A stretch of 64,000 bases of DNA. It comes from Arcanobacterium haemolyticum DSM 20595 (lineage in GTDB: Bacteria > Actinomycetota > Actinomycetes > Actinomycetales > Actinomycetaceae). The stretch covers positions 1,426,001 to 1,490,000 of the forward strand of contig NC_014218.1 of NCBI RefSeq assembly GCF_000092365.1, in the 5' to 3' direction. A program made the position numbers and the translations under genes. Each line of letters opens with the position of its first letter. Position 1 is the stretch's first letter. Under the pieces are notes generated by a model. The model made no database searches. It was not told the DNA's origin and saw only the letters and a program-made list of their open reading frames with translations. Of this stretch, positions 45,557-54,974 are shown one piece after another.

Positions 45557-46600
45557 TCAGCGGATGATCGTGGTTTCGCGTGCCAGACCGGTATCTACTG
45601 TGATGTTGAGTGGTGATGGTTCAACGCCGTTGCGGACCATCTCCCAGCCTAAGGCGGCGATCATTGCGCCGTTATCGGTGCAGTACCGGATTGGTGGGAT
45701 ACGAACTGTTACGCCGTATTCAGCTGCGCGTTCTTCTGCGAGTTCGCGAAGGCGGGAGTTAGCAGAGAAGCCGCCGCCGATCACCAACGTATCGCAATCG
45801 TTGCGCTTGCAGGCTTCGAATGCTTTACGGGACAGGACATCGGTGACTGCTTCGGAGAAACCAGCAGCGATATCTGCTTTTGGAAGTTCTTCGCCGCGAG
45901 CTTGGAGTCCTTCAATGTGGCGTGCTACAGCAGTTTTGAGGCCAGAGAAGGAGTAATCGTATGCGTGAACATCCTTATCTTTTACGCGGCTGAGGCCACG
46001 TGGGAAGCGGATCGCGTTGCGATCGCCTTCTTTGGATAGCCGATCGATGTGTGGGCCGCCCGGGTAAGGCAACCCGAGCAAACGGCCGACCTTATCGAAG
46101 GCTTCACCCGCTGCGTCATCTAACGTGCCGCCGAGTTCCACAACGTCTGTTGCGATGTTTCGAATATCTAACAGATGCGAATGGCCGCCGGACACCACCA
46201 GGCCAATGAAACGTTCAGGGAATGCTCCGTGAACTAGCTGATCCACAGCGATATGGCCAATAATGTGGTTGACGCCGTAGAACGGCTTGTTCAACGCCAA
46301 GGCCAACGATTTAGCGGCCGATACGCCCACAGTGAGTGGGCCAACCAAACCTGGGCCTGCGGTAGCGGCGATCGCATCCACGTCATGCAACGTGACGCCG
46401 GCCTTGTCCAATGCCGCATTCAACGTAGGCACGAACTGTTCTAAGTGTGCCCGCGAAGCAATCTCAGGGATAATGCCGCCATAACGCGCGTATTCATCCA
46501 TTGACGTTGCGGTGACGTCTGCCAGTAGTTCCCCATCACGCACAAGCGCAATACCCGTTTCATCACACGATGTTTCTACACCCAAAATCAGTTCATTCAC
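45557..46600 (-). CDS. tsaD: tRNA N6-threonylcarbamoyladenosine transferase subunit TsaD
   Basis: 347-aa ASKHA-fold protein that transfers the threonylcarbamoyl group to A37 of ANN-decoding tRNAs together with TsaB and TsaE. The start is GTG 46600 (VNELILGVETSCDETG matches the family N-terminus); its ribosome site is weak. Metal ligands His112 and His116 in NHIIGHIAVD, the phosphate loop VVSGGHSHL, and the C-terminal VIGGGFSANSRL and CTDNGAMIA are present. It lies after sdhB rather than directly after rimI, so its usual operon is split. Confidence 0.94.
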   Translation of the reverse strand: MNELILGVETSCDETGIALVRDGELLADVTATSMDEYARYGGIIPEIASRAHLEQFVPTLNAALDKAGVTLHDVDAIAATAGPGLVGPLTVGVSAAKSLALALNKPFYGVNHIIGHIAVDQLVHGAFPERFIGLVVSGGHSHLLDIRNIATDVVELGGTLDDAAGEAFDKVGRLLGLPYPGGPHIDRLSKEGDRNAIRFPRGLSRVKDKDVHAYDYSFSGLKTAVARHIEGLQARGEELPKADIAAGFSEAVTDVLSRKAFEACKRNDCDTLVIGGGFSANSRLRELAEERAAEYGVTVRIPPIRYCTDNGAMIAALGWEMVRNGVEPSPLNITVDTGLARETTIIR

Positions 46601-46680
46601 GGTTTCTAGTCTAATTGACTTCTCTGGCGTTGTGCCGTACCAACTGTGTAATGTTCGGGACATGTATGCGATGGCAACGC

Positions 46681-46714
46681 GAAAGGGCCACGGCGTTTCC
46701 GCCGTGGCCCTTTC
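46681..46714. terminator. Terminator after sdhB
   Basis: 15-bp perfect stem (46681-46695 with 46700-46714) and TTTC loop, 17 bp past the sdhB stop. It separates the sdh operon from tsaD, whose start codon is about 80 bp further on. Confidence 0.7.
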
Positions 46715-46730
46715 CTGTGGCTAGGAGTCT

Positions 46731-47474
46731 TTACCGACCGTGTGCCATGGACTTCATCAAGTCACGGTTGAGCATGGAGATCAGCTCAAGTGGAACTTCC
46801 TTAGGGCAGGCTGCTGCACAAGCGCCAACGTTGGTGCAGCCACCGAAGCCTTCGGAATCATGCTGGTTGAGCATGTTCACAACACGATCCAAGCGCTCTG
46901 GCTGGCCTTGTGGAAGCAAGCCGAGGTGCATGACCTTTGCGGAGGTGAAGAGCATTGCGGAACCGTTCGGGCAGGCTGCCACACATGCGCCACAGCCGAT
47001 GCAAGCTGCTGCTTCGAATGCGCGATCTGCGTGATCTTTTGGAACTGGCACTGCGTGAGCGTCTGGTGCCGCACCCGTATTGATGGAAATGTAGCCACCA
47101 GCCTGGACGATACGATCCAGAGCGGAACGATCCACAACCAGATCCTTCAGGACTGGGAATGCGGTGGAACGCCATGGTTCGATGGTGATCGTATCCCCAT
47201 CCTTGAACGAACGCATGTGAAGCTGGCAGGTGGTGGTCACGAGTGGACCATGTGGATCGCCGTTGATGACGATGCCACACTGACCACAGATACCTTCACG
47301 GCAGTCAGAATCGAATGCGACTGGTTCTTCGCCCTTGGCAAAGAGTTCTTCGTTCAACTGATCGAGCATCTCCAAGAAGGATGCTGTCTCATCGACGTCG
47401 GCGATTGTGTGAGTATCGAAATGACCCTTATCGCCACGGCCATCTTGCCGCCAAAATTCAAGATTGATTTTCAC
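46731..47474 (-). CDS. sdhB: Succinate dehydrogenase iron-sulfur subunit
   Basis: 247-aa electron-transfer subunit. The N-terminal plant-type ferredoxin domain has [10 protein letters not shown] and a later Cys (TTTCQLHM) for [2Fe-2S]. The C-terminal domain has [12 protein letters not shown] and [15 protein letters not shown] for the [4Fe-4S] and [3Fe-4S] clusters. The start is GTG 47474, overlapping the sdhA stop by four bases (GTGA), with GGAG upstream. Long frames upstream of this GTG are not family-like. Confidence 0.93.
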   Translation of the reverse strand: MKINLEFWRQDGRGDKGHFDTHTIADVDETASFLEMLDQLNEELFAKGEEPVAFDSDCREGICGQCGIVINGDPHGPLVTTTCQLHMRSFKDGDTITIEPWRSTAFPVLKDLVVDRSALDRIVQAGGYISINTGAAPDAHAVPVPKDHADRAFEAAACIGCGACVAACPNGSAMLFTSAKVMHLGLLPQGQPERLDRVVNMLNQHDSEGFGGCTNVGACAAACPKEVPLELISMLNRDLMKSMAHGR

Positions 47475-49441
47475 TTGTAGCTCCGCTGCTTCATCTCGAC
47501 GAATTCGTACTTCAGATCTTCCTTGTGGAGAACCGGTGCCCCGTCTTCTCCGCCCCACTCCCAAGCGGCCACGTAAGCGAAGTTCACGTCATCACGAAGT
47601 GCTTCGCCTTCTTCCGTTTGAGATTCAGCGCGGAAGTGACCACCACAGGATTCGCGGCGGTGGAGAGCATCGATACACATGAGCTCACCGAGTTCGAAGA
47701 AGTCAGCAACACGACCGGCCTTCTCCAAGGACTGGTTGAGTTCATCAGGATCGCCTGGAACGCGAACGTTCTGCCAGAATTCCTTGCGCAGTTCGCGAAT
47801 CATACCGATAGCCTTCTTGAGGCCTTCTTCGGTACGTTCCATACCGCAGTACTCCCACATGATGTGGCCGAGTTCCTTGTGGAACGAATCCACGGAACGG
47901 GTGCCCTTATTGTTGACGAAGAATTCGATCTGCTTTTCAACAGACTGGCGTGCTTCCACAACTGCTGGGTGATCTTCGGTGATCTTTTCGAATGGACCAT
48001 CTGCGAGGTAATCGTTGATGGTGTTTGGAAGAACGAAGTAACCATCAGCAAGACCCTGCATGAGTGCCGAAGCGCCCAAACGGTTTGCTCCGTGATCGGA
48101 GAAGTTAGCTTCACCGGTAACAAACAGACCTGGGATCGAAGACTGGAGATCGTAATCAACCCACAAGCCGCCCATGGTGTAGTGGACTGCTGGGTAGATA
48201 CGCATTGGAACTTCGTATGGATCATCGCCCGTGATCTGCTTGTACATATCAAACAAGTTGCCGTACTTAGCAGACACAACATCCTTGCCCATGCGGTTAA
48301 TAGCATCGGAGAAATCAAGGTAGACACCGCGTGCCACGCCGTCGATTTCTGGGCCTACGCCACGGCCATCATCACACATGTTCTTTGCCTGGCGGGACGC
48401 GATATCGCGTGGCACCAAGTTACCGAATGCTGGGTAGATGCGTTCGAGGTAGTAATCGCGATCTGCTTCAGCGATATCGCGTGGATCCTTCTTGCAATCT
48501 TCAGCCTTCTTAGGAACCCAAATACGGCCATCGTTACGAAGCGATTCGGACATAAGAGTGAGCTTGGACTGGGAAGAACCATGCTGTGGGATACACGTTG
48601 GGTGAATCTGGGTGTAGCACGGGTTACCGAAGTAGGCACCCTTGCGATGTGCACGCCAAATTGCCGTTGCGTTACACCCCATTGCGTTCGTGGACAGGAA
48701 GAAGACGTTACCGTAACCACCAGTACCAAGTACAACCGCATCAGCCAAGTGGGTTTCAACTTTACCAGTAGCCATGTCACGAGCAATGATGCCGCGTGCG
48801 CGGCCATCCACCACGATGAGTTCAACCATTTCGTGACGTGGATAGGACTTAACCGTTCCAGCCTTCACCTGGCGCATAAGAGCCTGGTAAGCACCGATCA
48901 AGAGCTGCTGACCTGTTTGACCACGAGCATAGAATGTACGAGAAACCTGAACGCCACCGAAAGAACGGTTATCGAGCAAGCCGCCGTATTCACGAGCGAA
49001 TGGAACGCCCTGAGCAACACACTGATCAATAATGTTGGCGGAAACTTCAGCCAAACGGTAGACGTTCGATTCGCGTGCGCGGTAATCGCCACCCTTAATC
49101 GTGTCATAGAACAAACGGTAAGTTGAATCATTATCGTTCTTGTAGTTCTTCGCAGCGTTGATACCACCCTGTGCAGCAATCGAATGCGCACGGCGAGCCG
49201 AATCCTGGTAGAAGAACGCCTTAACGTTGTAGCCCATTTCACCGAGCGAAGCAGCACCAGCGCCACCTGCCAAACCGGTTCCAACAACAATAACGTTAAG
49301 CTTACGGCGGTTAGCTGGGTTCACAAGGCGAGCAGAGAACTTGCGTTCTTCCCACTTTTGCGAAATTGGCCCGGCTGGCGCCTTGGTGTCCGCGATTGGT
49401 TCGCCTGTGCGGTACAAGCCTTCGATCAAAGTTTCAGTCAT
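47471..49441 (-). CDS. sdhA: Succinate dehydrogenase flavoprotein subunit
   Basis: 656-aa catalytic subunit that oxidises succinate to fumarate. FAD-binding [18 protein letters not shown], the covalent-flavin loop [14 protein letters not shown] (His in HSIAAQGG), active-site region [44 protein letters not shown] (the list is longer than the core; key residues His/Arg lie there) and C-terminal Cys-poor tail. The sequence type is that of the B. subtilis/Corynebacterium (type B) enzyme rather than E. coli. Starts 11 bp after sdhC. Confidence 0.94.
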   Translation of the reverse strand: MTETLIEGLYRTGEPIADTKAPAGPISQKWEERKFSARLVNPANRRKLNVIVVGTGLAGGAGAASLGEMGYNVKAFFYQDSARRAHSIAAQGGINAAKNYKNDNDSTYRLFYDTIKGGDYRARESNVYRLAEVSANIIDQCVAQGVPFAREYGGLLDNRSFGGVQVSRTFYARGQTGQQLLIGAYQALMRQVKAGTVKSYPRHEMVELIVVDGRARGIIARDMATGKVETHLADAVVLGTGGYGNVFFLSTNAMGCNATAIWRAHRKGAYFGNPCYTQIHPTCIPQHGSSQSKLTLMSESLRNDGRIWVPKKAEDCKKDPRDIAEADRDYYLERIYPAFGNLVPRDIASRQAKNMCDDGRGVGPEIDGVARGVYLDFSDAINRMGKDVVSAKYGNLFDMYKQITGDDPYEVPMRIYPAVHYTMGGLWVDYDLQSSIPGLFVTGEANFSDHGANRLGASALMQGLADGYFVLPNTINDYLADGPFEKITEDHPAVVEARQSVEKQIEFFVNNKGTRSVDSFHKELGHIMWEYCGMERTEEGLKKAIGMIRELRKEFWQNVRVPGDPDELNQSLEKAGRVADFFELGELMCIDALHRRESCGGHFRAESQTEEGEALRDDVNFAYVAAWEWGGEDGAPVLHKEDLKYEFVEMKQRSYK

Positions 49442-49452
49442 GATCTAATCCC

Positions 49453-50169
49453 CTAAGCAACAATGAATCCGAGCAGGATGGCGGTTGGTGGCGTCATGAA
49501 GCCCACCAACACTGCCAAGCCGATAAGGCCAGCGATTGCCTTGAAAGCAGCCTGACGACGGCGAGTGTTCAAGCCCAATGTTGCCAGTGCAGACCACACG
49601 CCATGAGCAACGTGAAGAGCTATCGAACAGAGGGCAACAAAATAAATCAGCCAAACCCACCAGATCGAGAAGCCGTAAATCATGTTGTGGTACGGATCGT
49701 GAACGGAGTATGGGCCACCAAGCTGAAGTGCCAAAACGGTGTACTGAAGAATGTGGAACACGACGAACAGCGCAATAATAATTCCGCCGTAACGCATCGT
49801 TGCAGCCGTGTACGAGTACTTCAAACCAACCTTGGAGCCGCTATTAACCTTGTACTTTTCACGGCCACGAGCCTTGTTGCCACGTGCCCACAACTTAATA
49901 GCCGCATACATGTGCCCAAAGATGCAAAACAGGAGCGTGAATCGGAAGATCCACAGTGCCCACAGCTTAGGAAGGATCGGGTAGAGCAGACCGTGCTTCA
50001 GCCAGTCTGCATAATGGTTGTACTCTTCTGCACCAAGGAACATCTTGAAGTTTCCAAATGCGTGGAAGAGTAGGAAGAAAACAATAAACAAGCCGGTCAC
50101 AGCCATGAGCACTTTGAGTGCCACGGTAGTCTTGCGACCGCGAATTTCTACAGATGTTGATTTAGCCAC
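49453..50169 (-). CDS. sdhC: Succinate dehydrogenase cytochrome b subunit (type B, dihaem)
   Basis: 238-aa integral membrane anchor with five predicted helices. Candidate haem His residues: FHAFGNFKMF, FGHMYAAIKL, FVVFHILQYT and VAHGVWSAL. A single large anchor with no sdhD gene fits type B succinate:quinone reductases, which bind two haems b and usually use menaquinone. Start GTG 50169 matches the family N-terminus; the ribosome site is weak and the reading frame runs on to 50229 without similarity. First gene of sdhC-sdhA-sdhB. Confidence 0.88.
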   Translation of the reverse strand: MAKSTSVEIRGRKTTVALKVLMAVTGLFIVFFLLFHAFGNFKMFLGAEEYNHYADWLKHGLLYPILPKLWALWIFRFTLLFCIFGHMYAAIKLWARGNKARGREKYKVNSGSKVGLKYSYTAATMRYGGIIIALFVVFHILQYTVLALQLGGPYSVHDPYHNMIYGFSIWWVWLIYFVALCSIALHVAHGVWSALATLGLNTRRRQAAFKAIAGLIGLAVLVGFMTPPTAILLGFIVA

Positions 50170-50357
50170 GGTTTGAAGATAGCAAATTGATCGGACAAAA
50201 ACCGGGCCTTTAGTAGCAAAAAGTCCCATCTCTCCCCCAGGTTTACGACAGGGCCTTGCCGGGGTGTTTTGGTTTTCGGCGTTATATCAAGGCATGTAGC
50301 CTTATGACAGGTTCTAAAAATGCGCCGTGCCATTTATGTGAGTATTTGAGCGCGAAA

Positions 50358-50849
50358 TTAAGATTCGCGTAGCATCACCACGGCGTCGTCGTCACTGTAA
50401 TACCGTTTACGCACCGCAATCTGCCGAAAACCAGCATCCGCATACATTTTCTGTACGCCCTTGTGCGCCGCACGCACCTCAAGAAAAGCCCGGTTCGCCC
50501 CATAAAATTCCGCAATATTTAAGAGAGCAGCAAGAAGCTGATGCCCGATCCCACGCCGCCGAAAATGCGGGGACACAGCGATAGTGAGGATCTCGGCGTC
50601 GTCGTAATACGAAACCCCGCCAACCGCAACGATCTCTCCTAAAGAACGCAACGGATCCGGCTCATCCTCAAGAAGAAGATACGTGCGCTCCGCACCGCCC
50701 AACTCATCGCGCCACAACGATTCCGGCCACGCATCACGCCCAAACGCACCGCGATCGAAATCGGCGATGCGCCCGGCCCACGATACGGGAGGAATTCGAA
50801 CCGAATATCCCGCAATCGTGGCCGGAACACACGAATCCAGAGATTTCAT
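50358..50849 (-). CDS. rimI: GNAT acetyltransferase, RimI-type
   Basis: 163-aa GNAT protein with LTIAVSPHFRRRGIGHQLL (motif A, acetyl-CoA loop RRRGIG) and EVRAAHKGVQKMYADAGF (motif B). RimI acetylates the N-terminal Ala of ribosomal protein S18. Assignment leans on position: it overlaps the tsaB stop by one base, as in many actinobacterial tsaB-rimI-tsaD operons. The N-terminal ~40 residues are longer than E. coli RimI. Confidence 0.8.
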   Translation of the reverse strand: MKSLDSCVPATIAGYSVRIPPVSWAGRIADFDRGAFGRDAWPESLWRDELGGAERTYLLLEDEPDPLRSLGEIVAVGGVSYYDDAEILTIAVSPHFRRRGIGHQLLAALLNIAEFYGANRAFLEVRAAHKGVQKMYADAGFRQIAVRKRYYSDDDAVVMLRES

Positions 50850-51559
50850 CAGCTAGCAGCGTATGGGTTGCCTTCAGCATGAGGTTGCGCGTGCGCTCCC
50901 CCATGCACATCCGGCCGGCGCAAATACTGCGGCTCCGTACCCAAATCCACATCTTCACCAGCGTCAACACGCGCCAAACGCGACTGGACTAACCGAACCA
51001 TCACGCACGGATCAAACGCGACCGTGCAACGTTCAGCCCCAACTTCTGGATATAGATCAGTTTCAGAAACCGCCACCACAGCCGGCGCATCTTCGCACGC
51101 CGCCGCCAAATCCGCCGGCTTCCAAATATCGGCCGCATCGCGAGCCATCACGTCATCGCCACCCAGCGCACGGAACCGCTGAACAAAAGCTTCCTTACGG
51201 CGGGCGTCGATCATCGCCACGATCTCCTCCGCACCAGCATCAACTGCAGCCAGCGCCATCACGTCAAGCGAAGAAACGCCATACAGCGGCACATCCCATG
51301 CACGAGCCAACACGCGCGCAGTCACAAGCCCCGCACGCAAACCAGTGAACGCGCCCGGGCCAGTGCCAACAATCACCGCATCCGGCGCCTCCACCCCTGC
51401 TTCCGCCAAAGCATCACGCACCATCGGAGCCAACAATTCCGCATGGTGCCGCTTCTCGGGCGAAGTTGCCCACGAAAGCTGGCGGACTTCGCCCAGGGTC
51501 CAATCCGCCACACCAACAGCAACGCTAGCGCTGGTATCAATTGTGAGATAAGTAGTCAT
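50849..51559 (-). CDS. tsaB: tRNA threonylcarbamoyladenosine biosynthesis protein TsaB
   Basis: 236-aa non-catalytic partner of TsaD in t6A synthesis. ASKHA fold start LTIDTSASVAVGVADW, then HAELLAPMV, the characteristic GTGPGAFTGLRAGLVTAR and DARRKEAF. Start ATG 51559 has AAAGGA seven bases upstream. The C-terminal ~40 residues (DLGTEPQYLRRPDVHGGAHA...) carry the usual P-x-Y-L-R motif. Overlaps rimI by one base. Confidence 0.92.
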   Translation of the reverse strand: MTTYLTIDTSASVAVGVADWTLGEVRQLSWATSPEKRHHAELLAPMVRDALAEAGVEAPDAVIVGTGPGAFTGLRAGLVTARVLARAWDVPLYGVSSLDVMALAAVDAGAEEIVAMIDARRKEAFVQRFRALGGDDVMARDAADIWKPADLAAACEDAPAVVAVSETDLYPEVGAERCTVAFDPCVMVRLVQSRLARVDAGEDVDLGTEPQYLRRPDVHGGAHAQPHAEGNPYAAS

Positions 51560-51563
51560 GTTC

Positions 51564-52433
51564 TTATTCCTTTGTTGAGGTTTCACTGGCAGTATCAGAT
51601 TGTTGGGGATGAATAAGGAGGCGGGCACGAGCAAACGGGTCCCAGCGATTCTGGCCTCGAGTGTGCGTTACAGGATCCGCATGCTGTACCGCAGTCCGGT
51701 TTTGATCCCATCGCAGCCACGCCACAGAAAAGACGGACAGGGCCGCCAACGCTGCCACGATAACCACAACCTGACCTGTCGTAGTCGTTTTTTGTGCTAC
51801 GGCCGGCCGCAATGGCGTTGCTGGAACGCTTTTTCCGGATTTTTCAGCGGCTATCACGCCATCTCGTTGGGTCATAAACGTGGAAAACGGGATTGCCCCT
51901 AGCACGAAGTTAGATCCGGCTCTATCGCCCGGTTCGATCAGTCCATCGCGAAACACAAACCACGCATCAAGTTCAGAATCATAAATGAGCTTCTGCGTAT
52001 CACTTCGTGCCGCTGAAGCTTCAGTAGCTAGCCGCACATCAGCCACAATCTTCGCGTGAGCCCGCCGAGTGGCAGAACCGCCATCGGTTGTCACAATTCC
52101 AACAGCAGAGGTTTCTTTAAAAATCGGCGCAATCCATTTATCCGAATCAGGAAAAGCCGCGTCCGGTTTCCCAGAGGATCTTTTATCACTCACCACGATC
52201 GCTACCCGGTGTGGAACGCCAAGGGTAAGCATCGAAGGATCATCGACAACGTCACTATCAAAAACGTCCCCTGCCTGCGCCCGCACCAGATCAACGCCTT
52301 CTTTGGCGAACCACTCCTGCACGTCCTCAGTGCCCCCGGTGGTAGCATTGGCTACCACCGGAAACGCAAGCACGCCAATCGCGCAACAGAGCCCGATCAG
52401 CACAGCAACGATCCGCCGCGCAGATGCCATCAT
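51564..52433 (-). CDS. Exported membrane-anchored protein of unknown function inside the t6A operon
   Basis: 289-aa protein with an N-terminal signal peptide (RRIVAVLIGLCCAIGVLAFP, cleavage near ANA), an extracytoplasmic domain of ~170 residues, one membrane helix (TTTGQVVVIVAALAALSVFSVAWLRW) about 210-235 and a short basic cytoplasmic tail. The outer domain alternates VAIVVSD and AVGIVTTDGG strands, which vaguely recalls TPM/YgcG-type phosphatase-like domains, but the match is too weak to name. Start ATG 52433 overlaps the tsaE stop by four bases; tsaB begins five bases after its stop. So it is firmly part of the operon, though its product works outside the cytoplasm. Confidence 0.7.
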   Translation of the reverse strand: MMASARRIVAVLIGLCCAIGVLAFPVVANATTGGTEDVQEWFAKEGVDLVRAQAGDVFDSDVVDDPSMLTLGVPHRVAIVVSDKRSSGKPDAAFPDSDKWIAPIFKETSAVGIVTTDGGSATRRAHAKIVADVRLATEASAARSDTQKLIYDSELDAWFVFRDGLIEPGDRAGSNFVLGAIPFSTFMTQRDGVIAAEKSGKSVPATPLRPAVAQKTTTTGQVVVIVAALAALSVFSVAWLRWDQNRTAVQHADPVTHTRGQNRWDPFARARLLIHPQQSDTASETSTKE

Positions 52434-52963
52434 TCGGCGTCGCTTTCCCACGTCGCCCCTGGAACTGCCTCAGCAAGCACCTGCTGGAATTCTGCCCCAC
52501 GCGGCCCGTAGGCGTGAACCTTGATCACGCGCGGAGCGTCTTCATACAAATCTTCGGGTTCCAGCCCCGCATCGGAGCCTTCTGGCCGTTCGATCATGAG
52601 TTCGAGGCGATCTTCGGAGAGCACTTCCACCTTGCCGGCACCCCATTCCACAACGGTAAGGGATTCTTCCAGCGAGGCATCCAGATCGAGCGCATCGAGT
52701 TCTTCGATGGAGTTGAGCCGGTAGGCATCCACGTGCACTAGATCCAGGCGTTCTCCGCGGTGAATTTGTGCGATCACGAACGTTGGGGAGGAGACGGCGC
52801 CTTTGACGCCGAGCCCACGTGCGATTCCTTGAGTCATGGTTGTTTTTCCGGCACCGAGTGGCCCGGTGAGCATCACAAGATCGCCGGGTTTGGCATTGTC
52901 TGCAATCACGGAGCCGATGCGCTGAATATCTGCGACTGTGGGTGCGTTCAGAGAGAGGATCAT
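52430..52963 (-). CDS. tsaE: tRNA threonylcarbamoyladenosine biosynthesis ATPase TsaE
   Basis: 177-aa ATPase that regenerates the TsaB-TsaD complex. P-loop GPLGAGKTT (34-42), switch region SSPTFVIAQ, and VHVDAYRLNSIEELDALDL followed by VVEWGAGKVE, all family hallmarks. The C-terminus is ~25 residues longer than E. coli TsaE. It lies 31 bp after alr. Confidence 0.93.
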   Translation of the reverse strand: MILSLNAPTVADIQRIGSVIADNAKPGDLVMLTGPLGAGKTTMTQGIARGLGVKGAVSSPTFVIAQIHRGERLDLVHVDAYRLNSIEELDALDLDASLEESLTVVEWGAGKVEVLSEDRLELMIERPEGSDAGLEPEDLYEDAPRVIKVHAYGPRGAEFQQVLAEAVPGATWESDAE

Positions 52964-52994
52964 TGCCTGTTCCTTTGTGTGATGGATGGGCCGG

Positions 52995-54119
52995 TTATTC
53001 TACGGGGATTCGTGGAATTCGGGGGCCGAGGTTACAGAAAATTTCGTAGTTAATTGTATCCGTCTTTTCGGCCCAGTTATCGGCTGTCAGGTAGCCTTTA
53101 TGTTCTGGGCCAAACAGGACCGCGGTATCGCCTGCGTGTGCGTGGGGCGCGTTTACCACAAATTGATCCATACAGACCACGCCGCATATGGGGGCTTGAT
53201 CCCCGTTGAGGGTAACGGAGAGTGCGTTTGAGGCCCTGCGCGATATTCCATCCGCGTAACCTACGGGTACAACCGCGAGTCTGGTTGGTTCGTCCGTAAT
53301 ATGGGTGTGCCCGTAGGAGATTCCCACGCCTTCTGGCACTTCGCGCGTGAGGATCACGTTTGCTTCGAGAGTCATGAGTGGTTCCAGCCCGAGTTCCGGC
53401 CCAGTTGCGTATGCGGGGTTTGGGCTGAGACCGTAGAGGACGATTCCTGGACGCACCATATCGTAGTGGGTTTCGGGGTGCCATAGAATTCCCGACGACG
53501 CGGCTAGGTGGCAGAACGGAATCTCTACTTCAGCTTCTTTAGCGAGGCTCCGGGCTTGCTCAAAGCGGTCAACTTGGAGCGCGGTTGCCGCATCTGAGTG
53601 TGGATCATCGGCACAGGCCAGGTGGGACCACAGCCCAACAATCTGGATTATTCCTTCCGCGGCCAGTTTCTTTACACGGGCAAATACCGACGGAAGTTGA
53701 TCCAGATCGAATCCTCCGCGAGTCATGCCTGTATCTACTTTGACGTGGATGCGAGCGGGGCGCCGGCATGCGCGGGCAGCCGCTTCGATTTCATCGATAG
53801 CCCAGGTGGCACCAACAGAAAGATCAATGTTTTGTTCAATTGCACGCTGGAAATCTGCTCCGGGGGCGAAGATCCACGCCAGCACGTGACCGTGCGTGTG
53901 GCTCTGGCGCAACGTCAAGGCTTCGTTCAGTTGCGCTAGCCCCAGCCAGTCGATTCCTGCTTCCCACGCCCATTGTGCGATGAGTTCAACACCGTGGCCA
54001 TACCCGTTGGCTTTCACGATGGCCATAAGGGTGGCATCGGTATGTTTGCGCACCACCTCAATGTTTTGCGTAAATGCGCGCCGGGAGATGAGGGCGCGTG
54101 CAGGAGCCTGACTAGTCAT
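52995..54119 (-). CDS. alr: Alanine racemase
   Basis: 374-aa PLP enzyme making D-alanine for peptidoglycan. PLP-binding Lys36 in MAIVKANGYGHG, barrel motif VDTGMTRGGF, the second catalytic residue Tyr in GISYGHTH, and MDQFVVNA near the end. Length is standard. Start ATG 54119 overlaps the nnrD stop by 8 bp. Confidence 0.95.
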   Translation of the reverse strand: MTSQAPARALISRRAFTQNIEVVRKHTDATLMAIVKANGYGHGVELIAQWAWEAGIDWLGLAQLNEALTLRQSHTHGHVLAWIFAPGADFQRAIEQNIDLSVGATWAIDEIEAAARACRRPARIHVKVDTGMTRGGFDLDQLPSVFARVKKLAAEGIIQIVGLWSHLACADDPHSDAATALQVDRFEQARSLAKEAEVEIPFCHLAASSGILWHPETHYDMVRPGIVLYGLSPNPAYATGPELGLEPLMTLEANVILTREVPEGVGISYGHTHITDEPTRLAVVPVGYADGISRRASNALSVTLNGDQAPICGVVCMDQFVVNAPHAHAGDTAVLFGPEHKGYLTADNWAEKTDTINYEIFCNLGPRIPRIPVE

Positions 54120-54963
54120 GAATTCTTACCTTGTGTGGATTGAGAATACGCCAGATCGTTTCACCTAGCGCATCACTAATGTTACTCGCCTTGATGGGGT
54201 ATCCAACTCCAGCATCACTTCGGGAGGCGAGATTTGCGGCACGCCCGTGAAGGTGTGCCGCCGCGGCAGCGATCCACCCGGCGCTCACAGTATGATCGCT
54301 GCGCGCATTCCACAGTGCCAGCAGACCGCCAGCGATTCCCGCCAGCACGTCACCTGCACCAGCGGTTGCGCGCCAGCCTGCCGCGCCTGTTTGTTCGTAC
54401 GTCGTTCCGTTTGGTTCGACGACGACGTCGGCCGCGGCCGTGAGCATCACAACCGCGCCCGTTTCACGTGCAACAATGGCGGCCAGTTCGTGAGGATTGT
54501 GCTCCACATCAACGCGGGTCACGTCATGCCCGCGAACGCGTAGCATCTCTGCCAACTCCCCCGGATGCGGAGTCAAAATCGCATTCGGGTGCAAGGTGCG
54601 ATTCGACACCAACGGGAGCGCACCGGCGTCGATAACCACAGGTAAACCCGAATCAATCGCCTCAGAAACCACCGAAAAATCGGCAGACTCATCCATCCCC
54701 GATCCAACCAGCCACGCCTGAACCCGGCCGTGAACTGGAACAACCTCCGGGAAACGCGGCACCACCAGCGGGCTATCCCCACAATACCGCACCATGCCAG
54801 GCCCGCACGCGAGCGCGGCACCCACCCCTAAAATGGCCGCGCCCGGATACCGATGCGAGCCCGTCACTACACCCAGAACTCCCCGAGTGTACTTGTGGTC
54901 CGCCGATCCAGGGATCGGCCACCACTGACGAATCTCATCATCTGTAACCGAGCGCGCCTTCAT
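54112..54963 (-). CDS. nnrD: ADP-dependent NAD(P)H-hydrate dehydratase
   Basis: 283-aa enzyme of the CARKD/YjeF-C family that repairs hydrated NAD(P)H using ADP. Ribokinase-like fold with GVVTGSHRYPGAA, LTPHPGEL, and the nucleotide loop ATAGAGDVLAGIAGG. The NnrE epimerase domain, often fused at the N-terminus, is absent, so the epimerase must be a separate gene or missing. It starts the run nnrD-alr-tsaE, 11 bp after the glmS stop. Confidence 0.88.
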   Translation of the reverse strand: MKARSVTDDEIRQWWPIPGSADHKYTRGVLGVVTGSHRYPGAAILGVGAALACGPGMVRYCGDSPLVVPRFPEVVPVHGRVQAWLVGSGMDESADFSVVSEAIDSGLPVVIDAGALPLVSNRTLHPNAILTPHPGELAEMLRVRGHDVTRVDVEHNPHELAAIVARETGAVVMLTAAADVVVEPNGTTYEQTGAAGWRATAGAGDVLAGIAGGLLALWNARSDHTVSAGWIAAAAAHLHGRAANLASRSDAGVGYPIKASNISDALGETIWRILNPHKVRIHD

Positions 54964-54974
54964 AGAAGAAAACT

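Noticed and set aside
47525-49126. 533-codon plus-strand frame opposite sdhA
   Set aside because: Shadow frame; low-complexity composition, no ribosome site, and sdhA on the opposite strand is unmistakable.
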